Positions 7,758 to 15,784 of a stretch of 34,916 nucleotides of DNA are shown here, one piece after another. The notes beneath the pieces were generated by a model, which ran no database searches, was not told the DNA's origin, and saw only the letters and a program-made list of their open reading frames with translations. Both the position numbers and the translations under genes were made by a program. Position 1 is the first letter of the stretch, and the number at the start of each line of letters is the position of its first letter. The stretch is from Muribaculaceae bacterium (GTDB lineage Bacteria; Bacteroidota; Bacteroidia; Bacteroidales; Muribaculaceae), in NCBI GenBank assembly GCA_017619355.1, contig JAFZSO010000024.1, positions 1 to 34,916 of the forward strand, given 5' to 3'.

Positions 7758-9221
7758 ATGAGACAAAACATCATTGGACGCGAACGCGAAATGACCAATC
7801 TGGATAACTATATTTCCAGTAATCAGTCGGAGTTTATAGCCATTTATGGCCGAAGGCGCATAGGCAAGACATTTCTGGTGAGGGAATTGTTTGAAGATAA
7901 ATTCGCTTTCCGAGCCACTGGGCGTGACAATGTCACCACTCGCCAACAGTTGGAGAATTTCTCTCAGGCACTGAAACGATACTCAGGTAAGGATTCAACA
8001 GCTGGTGACTGGAATCAGGCTTTTGCTTTGTTAGGTGAATACATTGAGAATATGCCTGAAACAGGTCCAAAACTGTTGTTCCTTGATGAATTGCCTTGGT
8101 TTGATACACGAGGTTCAAAATTTGTGAGCGCATTAGAGCACTTTTGGAACGACTGGGCCTCTTATCGTCGCGACATCAAGCTTATTGTGTGCGGTAGCGC
8201 AACCACATGGATGCTCGATGAAATCATCCATTCTCGTGGTGGTTTGCACAACCGTGTCACTCATTCCATACAACTTGAACCATTCACTCTTCATGAAACA
8301 GAACGCTATTTTGCTGCTCATGGTTTCCCCTATGAACGCCCAGAACTACTTGAGTGCTATATGGCAGTGGGAGGTGTTGCCTATTATCTGACTTTGTTTG
8401 ATCGCAGCGAGAGTGTGGCGCAGAACATCAACCGTTTATGCTTCAGTAGGGGAGGAGAAATGGTTGGCGAATTCGAGAACTCGTTTAAGTCGCTGTTCAA
8501 GAAAGCCCACGATCATATAGCGGTGGTTACAGCTCTGCAGACCAAGGGTATGGGAATGTCGCGACTTGAACTGATTGAAAATACTGGGTTAGGAAACAAT
8601 GGCAATATGACTCGGTTGCTCAATGAATTGGAGCGTTGCGATTTCATTCGCAGTTATGTGCCTTTTGGCAAGAGCAAGAAAGATAAACTTTATCAACTCA
8701 TAGATCCTTTTACATTATTCTATTTTAGATTCATGCATGGTCAGACTATCTATCAGCAGGACTATTGGCTTAAACTTCACACGACGCCTGCCTATGACAA
8801 TTGGTGTGGTTATGCGTTTGAGATTGTCTGTCTGAATCATTTGGACCAAATTATGCATGCGTTGGGCATTGATGGTATCATCAGCACCCCATGCTCGTGG
8901 ACCTACCGTCCAAGAAAAGCTGTTTTGGAAGACGATTTTGCCGATGAAGACCTGCGCCATGGTGCACAAATTGACTTGCTGATAGAGCGTGCCGACCGTA
9001 CTATCAACATTTGCGAAATGAAATATAGTCATGGCAAGTATGAGATTACCAAGAGTTACGACAGTCTGGTGGCGCGTCGGATGCAGACATTCCGCAAGGT
9101 AACCAAGACTAACAACACATTGGTTCTCCTATACATTACTCCCGAAGGACTTGTCGATAATGTTTATTCTCGTCGATTGGCTCGCACCGTGGTAGGTAAT
9201 GATTTGTTTGTAGGCAGGTGA
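7758..9221 (+). CDS. Archaeal-type AAA/STAND ATPase fused to a PD-(D/E)XK nuclease-like domain (DUF234/DUF4143-like)
   Basis: 487 residues. The N-terminal ATPase has Walker A GRRRIGKT (31-38), Walker B KLLFLDELPW (105-114, D110-E111) and a sensor-like CGSATTWM (145-152). A winged-helix-like middle follows (about 255-310). The C-terminal part has a nuclease signature: E355 in YAFEIV, D406 in GAQIDLLIE and E420-x-K422 in CEMKYS. All expected catalytic residues are kept, so it may cut DNA. The family is widespread in archaea and Bacteroidota, with no settled function that I know of. The gene is more A/T-rich than its neighbours and has its own promoter inside a tandem inverted-repeat array, which suggests acquisition by transfer. 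It interrupts a run of housekeeping genes without overlapping them. Confidence 0.85.
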   Translation: MRQNIIGREREMTNLDNYISSNQSEFIAIYGRRRIGKTFLVRELFEDKFAFRATGRDNVTTRQQLENFSQALKRYSGKDSTAGDWNQAFALLGEYIENMPETGPKLLFLDELPWFDTRGSKFVSALEHFWNDWASYRRDIKLIVCGSATTWMLDEIIHSRGGLHNRVTHSIQLEPFTLHETERYFAAHGFPYERPELLECYMAVGGVAYYLTLFDRSESVAQNINRLCFSRGGEMVGEFENSFKSLFKKAHDHIAVVTALQTKGMGMSRLELIENTGLGNNGNMTRLLNELERCDFIRSYVPFGKSKKDKLYQLIDPFTLFYFRFMHGQTIYQQDYWLKLHTTPAYDNWCGYAFEIVCLNHLDQIMHALGIDGIISTPCSWTYRPRKAVLEDDFADEDLRHGAQIDLLIERADRTINICEMKYSHGKYEITKSYDSLVARRMQTFRKVTKTNNTLVLLYITPEGLVDNVYSRRLARTVVGNDLFVGR

Positions 9222-9251
9222 GCGTTGTTAATGAATTTTATACTTTTTCAT

Positions 9252-9282
9252 TTTGTATTCTTATCAACATGCAGTAATTTTG
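9252..9282 (+). promoter_or_regulatory. Promoter of the QC-POP-SDR-HAD-ribF-upp operon
   Basis: TTTG at 9252-9255, a 19-bp spacer and TAATTTTG at 9275-9282; both boxes match the consensus. The start of transcription would be near 9289, just before the ATG at 9302. Confidence 0.75.
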
Positions 9283-9301
9283 CTAATAATACACTAATGT
9301 G

Positions 9302-10285
9302 ATGACAATCTTTTTTAAAAAGACCATATTGCTTGCCGTCGCGATTTTTGCGCTTTCGTGTGCTTCGCAGGGCGGCAAGACGGCGGCTGGCGTGAGTGCC
9401 AGCACCAGTGCCGATAATCCCGAAATGCAAGTGAAATTCAATGCCGACAGCGCTTTCGGTCAGGTCGAGGCGCAGTGCAACTTTGGTCCCCGCGTGCCTG
9501 GCACCGAGGCCCACAAGGCTTGTGCCCGCTATCTCGAGGACTACCTGCGCGCCCATTGCGACGAGGTGATAGTGCAACGCGCTCCGGTCACTACCTTCGA
9601 CGGCACCCGCCTCGAGGCGGTAAATCTGATAGGCATCATCAACCCTCAGGCCGAGCGGCGCATTCTGCTGGTGGCGCACTGGGACTGCCGACCCTGGGCC
9701 GACAGCGACCCCGATCCTGCCAAGGTGAACGAGCCGGTGATGGGTGCCAACGACGGTGCCAGTGGCACGGCAGTGATTCTGGAACTGGCACGCCTGCTGC
9801 ATGCTCAGAAACCTGAGGTGGGCATCGACTTGCTCCTGACCGATGTGGAAGACTGGGGTGCCGAGGACAACGAGGACAGTTGGGCGCTGGGCACGCAATA
9901 CTGGGTGGCCAACAAGCACAAGGAGCCTTATAAGCCCCTGTTTGGCATCTTGCTCGACATGGTGGGTGCCAAGGGTGCCACCTTCCACCGCGAGGCCTAT
10001 TCCGAGATGTATGCCCCGAGTGTGGTCGATGAAGTGTGGCGCATAGCTGCCGAACAGGGATTCTCCCGGTTCTTCATCGACCGCAGCACTGGCGGTGGAG
10101 CTACCGACGACCATGTGTGCATCAACAAGGGCGGCATTCCCTGCATCGACATCATCGACATGCGCTCTTCCACAAGCGGTTTCTATCCCGGTTGGCACAC
10201 CACGCACGACACCGTCGACCAGATCGACCGCGCCACCCTGCAAGCGGTGGGGCAGACCCTGGCAACCCTCATCTACGAATACTGA
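9302..10285 (+). CDS. Glutaminyl-peptide cyclotransferase, M28-fold lipoprotein
   Basis: Zinc enzyme predicted to convert N-terminal Gln of exported proteins to pyroglutamate. The 327 residues start with a lipoprotein signal (lipobox ALSC, C20), and no acidic surface-export motif follows, so a periplasmic membrane anchor is likely. Metal-ligand segments of the M28 fold are H126 in VAHWDCRPW, D151 in GANDGASG, E183 in DVEDWG and H299 in WHTTHDT. The TDDH...GIP...DII block is typical of bacterial type II cyclases rather than general M28 peptidases. The ATG at 9302 is preferred over the GTG directly before it. It is first in an operon; prolyl oligopeptidase follows after 17 bp. At least two proteins in this window are predicted to expose Gln after signal peptidase cleavage. 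Confidence 0.85.
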   Translation: MTIFFKKTILLAVAIFALSCASQGGKTAAGVSASTSADNPEMQVKFNADSAFGQVEAQCNFGPRVPGTEAHKACARYLEDYLRAHCDEVIVQRAPVTTFDGTRLEAVNLIGIINPQAERRILLVAHWDCRPWADSDPDPAKVNEPVMGANDGASGTAVILELARLLHAQKPEVGIDLLLTDVEDWGAEDNEDSWALGTQYWVANKHKEPYKPLFGILLDMVGAKGATFHREAYSEMYAPSVVDEVWRIAAEQGFSRFFIDRSTGGGATDDHVCINKGGIPCIDIIDMRSSTSGFYPGWHTTHDTVDQIDRATLQAVGQTLATLIYEY

Positions 10286-10302
10286 ATTAAAAACAATAAA
10301 CT

Positions 10303-12447
10303 ATGAAATTGAACCGATTTTTCATGATGTGTGGCGCTCTGGCGCTCATCGCAAGCACAACAGGCATTATGCAAGCTAAAATCAATTATCCCAAGGCTAA
10401 GAAGGTGGATGTGGTCGACGACTACTTCGGCACCAAGGTGGCCGACCCCTATCGCTGGCTCGAAGATGACAACAGTGCCGAGACCAAGCAATGGGTGGAT
10501 GCCGAGAACAAGATTACCCGCGACTATCTCGACAAAATCCCTTTCCGCAAAGACCTGAAGAAACGACTCACCGAACTGGCCAACTACCAGAAGATGGGCA
10601 CCCCTTTCTATGTAAAAGACAAAATCTACTATTTCTATAACGACGGTCTGCAGAACCAGAGCGTGCTCTATGTCAAAGACAAGATTGACGGCGAAGGTCG
10701 CATGGTTTTTGACCCCAACACCCTGAGCACCGACGGCACCGTGGCCCTGCAGAGCCTCAACTTCTCGAAGGATGGCCGCTATGCCGCCTACACCATCACC
10801 CGCAACGGCAGCGACTGGAACGAGATCCTGGTGCACGACCTGCTCAACAACAAGATGCTCGACGACCACATCGTCTGGGCCAAGTTCACCGATGCGCAGT
10901 GGCTGGGCGACGGTTTCTTCTATAGCGCTTACGACCAGCCCGAGGATGCCAAGAGTTCGAAGAACGAGTGGCACAAGGTGATGTACCACAAACTGGGCAC
11001 ACCCCAGAGCGAGGACTACCTTGAGTATCGCAGCTACGACGACCCGCTGCTCTTCCATCAGGTGGGAGTTGATGAGGATGAGCGCTATGTGTTCATCCTG
11101 CAGAGTGCCGGCGAGGGCAACGCCCTCTATGTGAAGGACCTCAAGGGGCTGAATCCGCACTATGTGAAGCTTGCCCAGGATGGCGAGTTTGCCTTCGATC
11201 CCATTGGGGTAGACAATGGCAAGATATATGTCTATACCAATCAGAATGCTCCCTGTTACAAGATACTTGCCTATGATGCCAACAATCTGGGTGAGAAGAA
11301 TTTCACTGAGTTCATCCCTGAGAAACAGTGGGTGCTGAGCGGCATTCAGATGAGTGACCACAAGTTCATTGTCACCTACGACAAGGATGCCAGCAACCAT
11401 GCCTTCCTCTACGATGCCAACGGCAAGGAGATACAGGAAATCAAACTCCCCGCTCTGGGATCGGTAGGCTTCAGCAGCAAGAACAAGCGCAAGGAGATTT
11501 TCTATAACTTCACTTCCTACACTTTCCCCTCCACGGTTTATAGCTACGATGCAGCCACCAACGAGTCGAAGGTGTTCTTCCAGCCCTCCATCGCCCTCAA
11601 TCCGGCCGACTATCAGATCGACCAGGTATTTTATCCCAGCAAGGACGGCACTAAGATTCCCATGTTCCTTATATATAAAAAAGGTATGAAGAAGGACGGC
11701 AAGCGTCCTGTGTTCCTTTACGGCTATGGCGGTTTCAACGCCAGCATGAATCCGGGCTTCAGCTATTCGCGCACTCCCTTTGCCATGATCGACCAGGGCG
11801 GCATTTGCGCCTACACCAACCTGCGTGGCGGTGGTGAGTATGGTGAAGAGTGGCATGAGGCTGGCACCAAGATGAAGAAGCAGAATGTGTTCGACGACTT
11901 CATCGCCGCTGCCGAGTGGCTCATTGCCGAGGGTTATACCTGTAAAGGCAAGATTGCCTGCAACGGTGCCAGCAACGGCGGTCTGCTCGTGGGTGCCGTG
12001 GTGAACCAGCGTCCTGACCTCTTTGGCGCAGCCGTGCCTCAGGTGGGTGTGATGGACATGCTCCGTTACCACCTGTTCACCATTGGTTGGAACTGGGCTC
12101 CCGACTATGGCCGTAGCGACGACAGCAAGGCCATGTTCAAGTATCTGAAGGGTTACTCGCCCCTGCACACCATCAAGAACGACGGCACCAAGTACCCGCC
12201 CATCCTGGTCACCACCAGCGATCACGACGACCGTGTGGTACCCGCTCACTCGTTCAAGTATGCTGCTCAGCTGCAGGCCAGCGACACAGGCGATGCCGTG
12301 AAGCTCATCCGCATCGATGTGAATGCCGGTCACGGCCATGGCAAGCCAGTGAGCAAGATTATCGAGGAATATACCGATATTCAGGCCTTCATCATGTATA
12401 ATTTGGGTGTGAATTACAAGTACAAGAAAACTAAAGTGAAAAAATAA
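10303..12447 (+). CDS. Prolyl oligopeptidase, S9A family, exported
   Basis: Serine peptidase that cleaves short peptides after proline. The 714 residues include a signal peptide ending near MQA (residue 25), so the enzyme is probably periplasmic, like the well-known flavobacterial prolyl endopeptidase. The N-terminal part (about 30-80) has the PYRWLED motif, a beta-propeller spans about 85-440, and the alpha/beta-hydrolase domain follows. The catalytic triad is visible: S557 in NGASNGG, Asp in SDHDDRVVP (D642 or D643) and H677 in NAGHGHGKP. Length and order are normal for the family. It sits 17 bp after the cyclotransferase and 12 bp before an SDR-like gene, so it is an internal operon gene. 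Confidence 0.95.
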   Translation: MKLNRFFMMCGALALIASTTGIMQAKINYPKAKKVDVVDDYFGTKVADPYRWLEDDNSAETKQWVDAENKITRDYLDKIPFRKDLKKRLTELANYQKMGTPFYVKDKIYYFYNDGLQNQSVLYVKDKIDGEGRMVFDPNTLSTDGTVALQSLNFSKDGRYAAYTITRNGSDWNEILVHDLLNNKMLDDHIVWAKFTDAQWLGDGFFYSAYDQPEDAKSSKNEWHKVMYHKLGTPQSEDYLEYRSYDDPLLFHQVGVDEDERYVFILQSAGEGNALYVKDLKGLNPHYVKLAQDGEFAFDPIGVDNGKIYVYTNQNAPCYKILAYDANNLGEKNFTEFIPEKQWVLSGIQMSDHKFIVTYDKDASNHAFLYDANGKEIQEIKLPALGSVGFSSKNKRKEIFYNFTSYTFPSTVYSYDAATNESKVFFQPSIALNPADYQIDQVFYPSKDGTKIPMFLIYKKGMKKDGKRPVFLYGYGGFNASMNPGFSYSRTPFAMIDQGGICAYTNLRGGGEYGEEWHEAGTKMKKQNVFDDFIAAAEWLIAEGYTCKGKIACNGASNGGLLVGAVVNQRPDLFGAAVPQVGVMDMLRYHLFTIGWNWAPDYGRSDDSKAMFKYLKGYSPLHTIKNDGTKYPPILVTTSDHDDRVVPAHSFKYAAQLQASDTGDAVKLIRIDVNAGHGHGKPVSKIIEEYTDIQAFIMYNLGVNYKYKKTKVKK

Positions 12448-12459
12448 TTCAGTACGACT

Positions 12460-13284
12460 ATGAATACAGAAAACGGACTCTATGTGATAACCGGTGCTAC
12501 CGACGCCATGGGCCGCGTCATCTCGCGCCGATTGGCAGCTCAGGGCAAATCCATTGTCATGGCTTGCTTCAATGTGGAGAAGAGTAGGGCGTATGCTTAC
12601 GAACTCATGGAGATCACGGGTAACACCGACATCTCTACCCTGCATCTCGACCTTAGTTCTTTCGAGTCGGTCAAGTCGTTTGTCAAGCAGCTCAAAGCGC
12701 TGAACCGACCCGTCAAGACGCTCATCAATAACGCCAGCTACATCTCGCACCACAGTGAGAAGTCGCCCGACGGCTACGAGAAACTGGTGCAGGTCAATTT
12801 CTTAAGCACTGTGCTGCTGTCACTGCTCTGCAAAGACCTCATGAACGAGGGGAGTAGCATCATCTTCACCACCTCGCTCACGCGCAACCTGGTTTCGTTG
12901 CCCTACGAGTTCCCGGCAGTGAACAACTTCATGCCCATTGCCGCCTTTGCCCAGAGCAAATTGGCACTCACGCTGTTTGCCATCTACATGTCGACCGTGC
13001 TGCGCTCGAGCCACATCAATGTGAACTGCGTAGATGCCGGCATCATTAACCTGAGCATGGCTCGCGTGAACCGCTGGTTTGAGAAGTTCGACATCCTCAT
13101 CACCCATCGCGACAAGACCGAGGTGGGCGCAAGCACCATGATGCGTGCCATCGAGTCAAACGACACGGGTTTCCTGTTCAAGGGGCAGGACCGCCAGATG
13201 AAGATCACCCAACTGCTCAAGAACCGCGAGGTGTTTGCCAAACTGTGCACCGACACTATGCGCGTGATGAAAAAGCACCTGTGA
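12460..13284 (+). CDS. SDR-fold protein with altered active site
   Basis: 274 residues with the short-chain dehydrogenase fold. The dinucleotide motif TGATDAMG (11-18) and the NNAS motif (90-93) are present, as is a Ser at 139 in FTTSLT. The active-site YxxxK reads F163-AQS-K167, so the catalytic tyrosine is replaced by phenylalanine. It may bind NAD(P) without normal reductase activity, or use another residue. The C-terminal part (about 195-274) is longer than in minimal SDRs and ends in a basic tail. The stop codon overlaps the next start (TGATG), so translation of the HAD gene is probably coupled. Function is unknown. Confidence 0.8.
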   Translation: MNTENGLYVITGATDAMGRVISRRLAAQGKSIVMACFNVEKSRAYAYELMEITGNTDISTLHLDLSSFESVKSFVKQLKALNRPVKTLINNASYISHHSEKSPDGYEKLVQVNFLSTVLLSLLCKDLMNEGSSIIFTTSLTRNLVSLPYEFPAVNNFMPIAAFAQSKLALTLFAIYMSTVLRSSHINVNCVDAGIINLSMARVNRWFEKFDILITHRDKTEVGASTMMRAIESNDTGFLFKGQDRQMKITQLLKNREVFAKLCTDTMRVMKKHL

Positions 13285-13913
13285 TGAAGCGGCGTGGCAA
13301 GATCAAGAACCTGCTCTTCGATATGGGCGGGGTCATCGTCGACCTTGACCGCAACCGCTGTTTGCAGGCGCTGCTCGACATAGGTCTTGAAGATGCCGAT
13401 AACCTCATCGGACTTTACATTCAGGATGGCGTTTTTGCTGATCTTGAAGCAGGGCGCATCAGTGCTGCCGACTTTAGGGCCGAGGTGCACAAGGACCTGC
13501 CTCTCGAGGTGACCGATGAACAGCTCGATGCGGCTTTCAGCAGTTTCATTGTCGACATTCCCCGTCGTCGGCTGGAGTGCCTGCGGCAGTTGCGCAAGCG
13601 CTATGGCGTGTATCTGCTGTCGAACACCAATCCCATCATGTACGATGGCATTTTGGCCGAACTCTTCAAGCAAGAAGGGCTTACCGTCGATGATTACTTC
13701 GACGGCATCACTCTGTCTTACAAGGCGGGGTGCAGCAAGCCTTATCGTGGCATTTTCGATTATGCAGTCGAGACCATGGGCATTGTGCCTGAAGAGACCC
13801 TCTTCCTCGATGATGGACCCGACAACATCGAGGCGGCACGCCAGCTCGGCTTCAACGCGCTGCTGGTGCTTCCTGGAACTGAATTTGAAGACCTCTTAAA
13901 AACTTATTTGTGA
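13284..13913 (+). CDS. HAD-superfamily phosphatase, subfamily IA (YihX-like)
   Basis: 209 residues. Nucleophile D13 lies in LLFDMGGVIVDLD; the Gly two residues later, instead of a second Asp, is common in the YihX-like branch. Motif II is LLSNTNP, motif III Lys is in YKAGCSKP and motif IV is LFLDDGPDN. A helical cap lies between about 25 and 90. The family dephosphorylates small metabolites such as sugar phosphates or nucleotides; the substrate here is not evident. The ATG at 13284 shares one base with the stop of the SDR gene. The longer in-frame start at 13245 would lie inside that gene. ribF follows after 2 bp, so a link with FMN or flavin precursor dephosphorylation is conceivable but speculative. 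Confidence 0.85.
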   Translation: MKRRGKIKNLLFDMGGVIVDLDRNRCLQALLDIGLEDADNLIGLYIQDGVFADLEAGRISAADFRAEVHKDLPLEVTDEQLDAAFSSFIVDIPRRRLECLRQLRKRYGVYLLSNTNPIMYDGILAELFKQEGLTVDDYFDGITLSYKAGCSKPYRGIFDYAVETMGIVPEETLFLDDGPDNIEAARQLGFNALLVLPGTEFEDLLKTYL

Positions 13914-13915
13914 TC

Positions 13916-14863
13916 ATGGCCAACCCGACTGATATCATACCAAAGGGCACTCGACTTGTAGCAGCCATCGGAATGTTCGACGGCGTGCATCTTGGGCACC
14001 TCACCCTGCTCGATGCGTTGAAACGCGAAGCGGCTGCCCGTGGAATGGCTTCGGCGGTGTTCACTTTCAAGCAGCACCCGCGGCAGGTGCTCCATCCAGA
14101 ACACGAGGTGAAGATGCTCATGTCGCTCAATGACAAACTGCAGGCCATTTCACAACAAGACATCGACTACATCGTGCCGCTTGAATTCACTCCTGAATTG
14201 TCTCAGCTCAGTGCGCTCGAGTTTATGCGCATGTTGCACACCTATGGCGTGAAAGTGCTGCTCATGGGCTATAATCACCGCTTTGGGCACGACCGCTCGA
14301 GTTCGTTTGCCGACTATGTGCGCTGGGGAACCGAGTTGGGCATCGATGTAGTCAAGGCGCCTGAATATCTGGGCCAGTATGCCCCGGTGAGTTCATCCAT
14401 CATCCGTAACCTCATCACCGCAGGCAAGGTCGACGATGCCTTGCATTGCATGGGCCGACCCTACTCGTTGTGCGGACGCGTGGTCCATGGCTTCCGCAAC
14501 GGTCGCGCCATGGGTTTCCCCACGGCCAATGTTGGCGAGATTGCGGCTGATGTGCTCATTCCGCACAATGGCGCCTATGCCGTGATGGTTTGGCTCAAAG
14601 GCCAGTGGTGGCAAGGCATGGTGAATGTGGGTTATCGCCCCACGCTGGGCGAGAGCAACCGCTTGAGCATCGAGGTGAATGTGTTTGACTTTGAGGGCGA
14701 TGTGTATGGCGAACCCATCACACTCCAGTTCATCCAGTTCTTGCGGCTGGAGTTCAAGATGGTGAGCGTGGACGAATTGCGCCGCCAGCTTGAGCACGAC
14801 CGCGACAAGGCACGCACCATTCTCACCGCCTATTGCGAGTCACATTTATTGACTGAAAACTAA
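13916..14863 (+). CDS. ribF: Bifunctional riboflavin kinase / FAD synthetase
   Basis: Phosphorylates riboflavin to FMN and adenylylates FMN to FAD. The 315 residues show the two usual domains. The N-terminal nucleotidyltransferase has GMFDGVHLGH (19-28) and a PVSSSIIRNLI segment equivalent to the ISSTxIR motif. The C-terminal flavokinase has MGFPTANV and a catalytic acidic residue in SIEVNVFDF. The N-terminal motif has Met where Asn is more common (GNFDGVH). The ATG at 13916 is preferred to the GTG at 13910, which overlaps the preceding stop. Within the operon it lies 2 bp after the HAD gene and 18 bp before upp. Confidence 0.95.
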   Translation: MANPTDIIPKGTRLVAAIGMFDGVHLGHLTLLDALKREAAARGMASAVFTFKQHPRQVLHPEHEVKMLMSLNDKLQAISQQDIDYIVPLEFTPELSQLSALEFMRMLHTYGVKVLLMGYNHRFGHDRSSSFADYVRWGTELGIDVVKAPEYLGQYAPVSSSIIRNLITAGKVDDALHCMGRPYSLCGRVVHGFRNGRAMGFPTANVGEIAADVLIPHNGAYAVMVWLKGQWWQGMVNVGYRPTLGESNRLSIEVNVFDFEGDVYGEPITLQFIQFLRLEFKMVSVDELRRQLEHDRDKARTILTAYCESHLLTEN

Positions 14864-14881
14864 CAATAAAAATATACCGAT

Positions 14882-15538
14882 ATGGAAGTTATCAATCTTT
14901 GTAAAGAAAATTCACTGGTAGGGCAGTTCATGAGCGAACTGCGCGACTGCCGCCGGCAGCTGGAACGCCTGCGTTTTCGTGCCAACATTCACCGCATTGG
15001 TCAAATCATGGCCTATGAAATCTCTAAGCGACTCGACTATCAGGAGGTAGAGACCATTACCCCGCTCGGCACTGCCAAGACTAATGTGCTGGCCGACAAA
15101 ATTGTGCTCACTACCATTCTGCGCGCCGGACTTCCCTTCCACGAGGGTTTCCTCAGTTTCTTCGACCAGGCCGAGAACGGTTTCGTCTCAGCTTACCGCA
15201 AATACATCGAGAAGACCAACGACTTCAAGGTGCACATCGAGTATATCGCCTGTCCGCGCATCGACGATAAGGTGGTCATCATTGCCGATCCCATGCTTGC
15301 CACAGGCTCGTCGATGGAACTCGCTTATCAGGCACTGATGACCAAGGGCCATCCCAAGCATGTTCACCTGGCAAGTGTCATCTCCACCGACCAGGCCATT
15401 GACTTTATCTCTGAGAGATTGCCCAAGGACAACATCACCTTGTGGACGGCCGACATCGACCACTTGCTCAATGAGCACAGCTACATTGTCCCAGGCCTCG
15501 GCGACGCCGGCGACCTCCTCTACGGCGAAAAAGAATAA
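14882..15538 (+). CDS. upp: Uracil phosphoribosyltransferase
   Basis: Pyrimidine salvage enzyme making UMP from uracil and PRPP. It has 218 residues. The PRPP-binding loop is VVIIADPMLATGSS (131-144) and the uracil-binding C-terminal segment is YIVPGLGDAGDLLYG (201-215); both are diagnostic. ILRAGLPFHEGF (79-90) is the conserved substrate-contacting strand. It is the last gene of the operon starting at 9302, ending before a 9-bp-period repeat tract. Its product feeds UMP to the dUMP pool used by ThyA, though the two loci are not adjacent. Confidence 0.95.
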   Translation: MEVINLCKENSLVGQFMSELRDCRRQLERLRFRANIHRIGQIMAYEISKRLDYQEVETITPLGTAKTNVLADKIVLTTILRAGLPFHEGFLSFFDQAENGFVSAYRKYIEKTNDFKVHIEYIACPRIDDKVVIIADPMLATGSSMELAYQALMTKGHPKHVHLASVISTDQAIDFISERLPKDNITLWTADIDHLLNEHSYIVPGLGDAGDLLYGEKE

Positions 15539-15579
15539 CCCCCTCCCTCTTCTTGTTACAATAGCTGGTTTTGATAAGT

Positions 15580-15624
15580 CAGAGAGCTTTGAGACCTCTG
15601 AGTTCTCTGAGTCCTCAGAGCCTT
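15580..15624. repeat. Degenerate 9-bp-period tract, CTGAGnnCT type (5 units)
   Basis: Successive 9-mers are CAGAGAGCT, TTGAGACCT, CTGAGTTCT, CTGAGTCCT and CAGAGCCTT. The tract begins 42 bp after the upp stop codon. It is the same unit type as 3415-3450. Confidence 0.8.
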
Positions 15625-15695
15625 TTCATCAGGCAATCTGCTCGTTAAAAATCATTAAATTTTGAATTGCTGACAATAATCTCAAGATTAATCTC

Positions 15696-15703
15696 TAAAT
15701 TTG
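15696..15703 (+). promoter_or_regulatory. -7 box for the dockerin-tailed protein
   Basis: TAAATTTG, 82-89 bp before the start codon. No TTTG lies at the standard spacing. The remaining gap (15625-15695) shows nothing else recognisable. Confidence 0.5.
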
Positions 15704-15784
15704 TGGTTTATAGCAAAATAATTGTGCCGACCGTGGCAATCCATCGACAGAACAAACATTATTCACATAACAAACAATATGACT

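Noticed and set aside
10273-12753. Very long open frame (826 codons) on the strand opposite prolyl oligopeptidase
   Set aside because: It mirrors a gene with intact catalytic residues. Its His/Val/Ile-rich peptide has no domain, and codon bias in the sense gene explains the lack of stops.
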